A DNA stretch of 7,645 nt. Source: Nitrososphaerota archaeon. GTDB taxonomy: Archaea; Thermoproteota; Nitrososphaeria; Nitrososphaerales; Nitrosopumilaceae. Every line of letters begins with the position of its first letter. Within the stretch, counting starts at the first letter, position 1. This document shows, one piece after another, positions 5,625-7,645 of this stretch. Below the pieces are notes generated by a model. The model made no database searches. It worked only from the letters and a program-made list of their open reading frames with translations, and had not been told where the DNA came from. The stretch is taken from the NCBI GenBank assembly GCA_022565935.1, contig JADFJY010000057.1:1-7645 (forward strand). The letters are read 5' to 3'. Both the position numbers and the translations under genes were made by a program.

Positions 5625-7645
5625 CTACCTGTAATAGGAAGCTACTAGTTTTTCGCCCAACTTGAGGTCTTTTTGTTCTCTGACCTTCTTAACTGATTTT
5701 TCAAAGTGTTCCATAGTTACTTTGGCATCTATGCTTTTTTTCTCAATATCTTTGATATCTGGATTCTTGTCTAGGAATTCATGAATAACTAAAGAAACTG
5801 CAGTATTTGCAATGGCTGCTACATCTGCACCACTAAGCCCATCTGTCATTTCAGAAAGTTTATCAAAATCAACGCGTCCAGCATCACTTGCCTCAGAAAT
5901 TATTGGTATTTCTTTAGCAGAAATTTTCAAGATACTTTTCCTGCTTTCTTTGTCTGGAAGTGGAATCTGTATGATCTTATCAAATCTTCCTGGTCTTAAC
6001 AATGCAGGATCAATCATGTCTGCTCTGTTTGTTGCAGCTAAAACTATTACACCGTGCATATTTTCCATTCCGTCTAATTCTGTAAGTAATTGACTAACAA
6101 CTCTTTCACTTACTTGAACATCTCCTCCTGCTCCTCGGATTGGTGCTATTGAATCAATTTCATCAAAGAATATCACACATGGAGCAGATTGACGTGCTCT
6201 TTTGAAAATTTCTCTTATACCTCTTTCAGATTCACCTACCCATTTTGATAAAAGTTCAGGACCTCTTACTGAAACAAAATTTGCTTCACTTTCTGTAGCA
6301 ACTGCTTTTGCAAGTAAAGTTTTTCCTGTACCACTTGGACCATGAAGCAAAATACCTCTTGGCATTTTGTGTCCTAATTTATCATAAAGACCTGGATATT
6401 TCATTGGCCATTCAACAGCTTCTTGCAGTTCTCGTTTTACTTCTTCCAAACCTCCAACATCTGACCACTTTACGTCTGGGTTCTCAATGAAAACTTCTCT
6501 CATTCCAGATGGCACTACTTCAACCAATGCTTTTGTAAAGTCATCTCCATTTACAATTAGTTTATCTAATGTTTCTGGAGGGAGTTTCTCTTCTTGTAAA
6601 TCCAAAACAGGTAGTAATCTTCTCAAACATTTCATTGCAGCCTCTTTACAGAGATATTCTAAATCTGCACCAACATATCCATGACTTACTGATGCAAGTT
6701 TATCTATATTGACATCATCTGTTAATGGCATATTTCTGCTGTGAATCAAAAGTATGTCTTTTCTTCCTTTTTTGTCTGGAACTTTAATCTCGATTTCTCT
6801 ATCAAATCTACCTGGTCTCCTAAGTGCAGGATCAATTGCATTTGGTCTATTTGTTGCAGCAATAACAATAACTTTACCTCTTGATTCTAATCCATCCATT
6901 AATGATAACATTTGAGAAACAACCCGTCTTTCAACCTCACCTGTAACCTCTTCTCTTTTTGGTGCAATGGAGTCAATTTCATCAATAAATATTATTGATG
7001 GTGATTTTTCTCTTGCTTCTTTGAAAATTTCTCTTAGTCTTGCTTCACTTTCCCCATAAAACTTACTCATTATTTCTGGTCCTGAAATACTGATAAAGTG
7101 TGCATTACTTTCATTTGCAACTGCTTTTGCAAGTAATGTCTTACCTGTTCCAGGAGGACCATACAATAAAACACCCTTTGGTGCTTCAATTCCTAATTTT
7201 TCAAAAATTTCTGGATGTCTTAGTGGAAGTTCAATCATCTCTCTAACTTTTTTAATTTCGTTTGTTAAACCACCAATGTCTTCATATGAGACTTGTGGAA
7301 CTCCACGTAATGTCTCTCCTTTTTCTGCAATGTTAAAAACAGTTTTTTGAGTTACTAAAACTGCATCAGCTGCTGGTGTTACTCCAATTACTTGAAAAGT
7401 TAAACGACCACCAAAATATGGAACCATAACATTATCTCCTTTAATCAAAGGAACACTTTCTAAAGCATCTGCAAGATATCTTTCATCAATTGGAGGAATT
7501 GCTTCTAGTGGTGCAACTACTATTTTTTCTGCAGCTACTGCCTTTATTTTTCTAACAGAAATTGAATCTCCAATTGCAATTCCTGAATTATTTCTACCAA
7601 GTCCATCAATTCTGATAATTCCTTTTCCTTCATCGGATGGATATA
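5625..7645 (-). CDS. Cdc48/VCP-family AAA+ ATPase, N-terminus cut off by window edge
   Basis: The frame is open to the right edge, giving 672 visible residues; archaeal Cdc48 is usually about 710-740, so roughly 40-60 are missing. The TTG at 7448 is internal: 65 codons before it continue the N-domain (YPSDEGKGIIRIDGLGR). Visible numbering: N-domain 1-115; D1 with Walker A GPPGTGKT (162-169), Walker B IIFIDE (217-222), pore loop KFYGES (194-199) and arginine-finger region AATNRPNAIDPALRRPGRFD (262-281); D2 with Walker A GPSGTGKT (435-442), Walker B VIFFDE (490-495), pore loop KWVGES (467-472) and a second arginine region (536-555). Both rings look catalytically competent, with aromatic pore loops as in archaeal VAT. 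The hexamer would unfold proteins in the cytosol. It ends in YYR, which fits a loose HbYX proteasome-docking motif. The gatD gene follows on the same strand. Confidence 0.97.
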   Translation of the reverse strand, partial: YPSDEGKGIIRIDGLGRNNSGIAIGDSISVRKIKAVAAEKIVVAPLEAIPPIDERYLADALESVPLIKGDNVMVPYFGGRLTFQVIGVTPAADAVLVTQKTVFNIAEKGETLRGVPQVSYEDIGGLTNEIKKVREMIELPLRHPEIFEKLGIEAPKGVLLYGPPGTGKTLLAKAVANESNAHFISISGPEIMSKFYGESEARLREIFKEAREKSPSIIFIDEIDSIAPKREEVTGEVERRVVSQMLSLMDGLESRGKVIVIAATNRPNAIDPALRRPGRFDREIEIKVPDKKGRKDILLIHSRNMPLTDDVNIDKLASVSHGYVGADLEYLCKEAAMKCLRRLLPVLDLQEEKLPPETLDKLIVNGDDFTKALVEVVPSGMREVFIENPDVKWSDVGGLEEVKRELQEAVEWPMKYPGLYDKLGHKMPRGILLHGPSGTGKTLLAKAVATESEANFVSVRGPELLSKWVGESERGIREIFKRARQSAPCVIFFDEIDSIAPIRGAGGDVQVSERVVSQLLTELDGMENMHGVIVLAATNRADMIDPALLRPGRFDKIIQIPLPDKESRKSILKISAKEIPIISEASDAGRVDFDKLSEMTDGLSGADVAAIANTAVSLVIHEFLDKNPDIKDIEKKSIDAKVTMEHFEKSVKKVREQKDLKLGEKLVASYYR

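Noticed and set aside
5812..6684. Several plus-strand open frames opposite cdc48
   Set aside because: All lie antisense to the conserved D1 and D2 ATPase domains and show no start signals or recognisable domains.
7446..7448. TTG as the start of cdc48
   Set aside because: The frame is open for 65 more codons to the window edge, and those codons encode the typical Cdc48 N-domain, so the true start is outside.

Overview
The window is AT-rich, tightly packed archaeal DNA. The gene set points to a Nitrosopumilus-like ammonia-oxidising thaumarchaeon. It holds the archaeal-only GatD/GatE tRNA amidotransferase pair, a two-ring archaeal Cdc48 ATPase, a bacterial-type DnaK/DnaJ pair, A/T-rich codon use, and promoter-like TATA boxes with little Shine-Dalgarno sequence. 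The genus is an inference from gene content and protein style; no search was run.

Plus strand, left part (1-2049): the 3' end of dnaK, whose disordered tail contains seven perfect 8-residue repeats; then dnaJ, a full-length type I Hsp40; then a HAD-superfamily 5'(3')-deoxyribonucleotidase-like protein that starts at or just after the dnaJ stop. DnaK and DnaJ form one folding machine. The nucleotidase-like gene is probably co-transcribed but has no obvious chaperone role.

Middle (2046-2372): a 54-codon minus-strand gene for a small CxxC protein, unrecognised, runs convergently into the nucleotidase gene; their stop codons share one TTAA. A 77-base spacer with a TATA-like element separates it from a plus-strand, intronless tRNA-Leu(CAG) with a long variable arm.

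Minus strand, right part (7645-2382): cdc48 (5' end outside the window), gatD and gatE, all in one direction with gaps of 32 and 13 bases. GatD and GatE together convert Glu-tRNA(Gln) to Gln-tRNA(Gln). Cdc48 is a protein unfoldase that may feed the 20S proteasome. The likely theme is protein synthesis and quality control.

No mobile element, CRISPR array, phage gene or clearly new multi-gene system is visible. The points most worth a second look are the expanded DnaK tail repeat, the small CxxC protein with its interlocked stop codon, and the Cdc48 C-terminus and second P-loop. There is no gene-free stretch above 300 bases.
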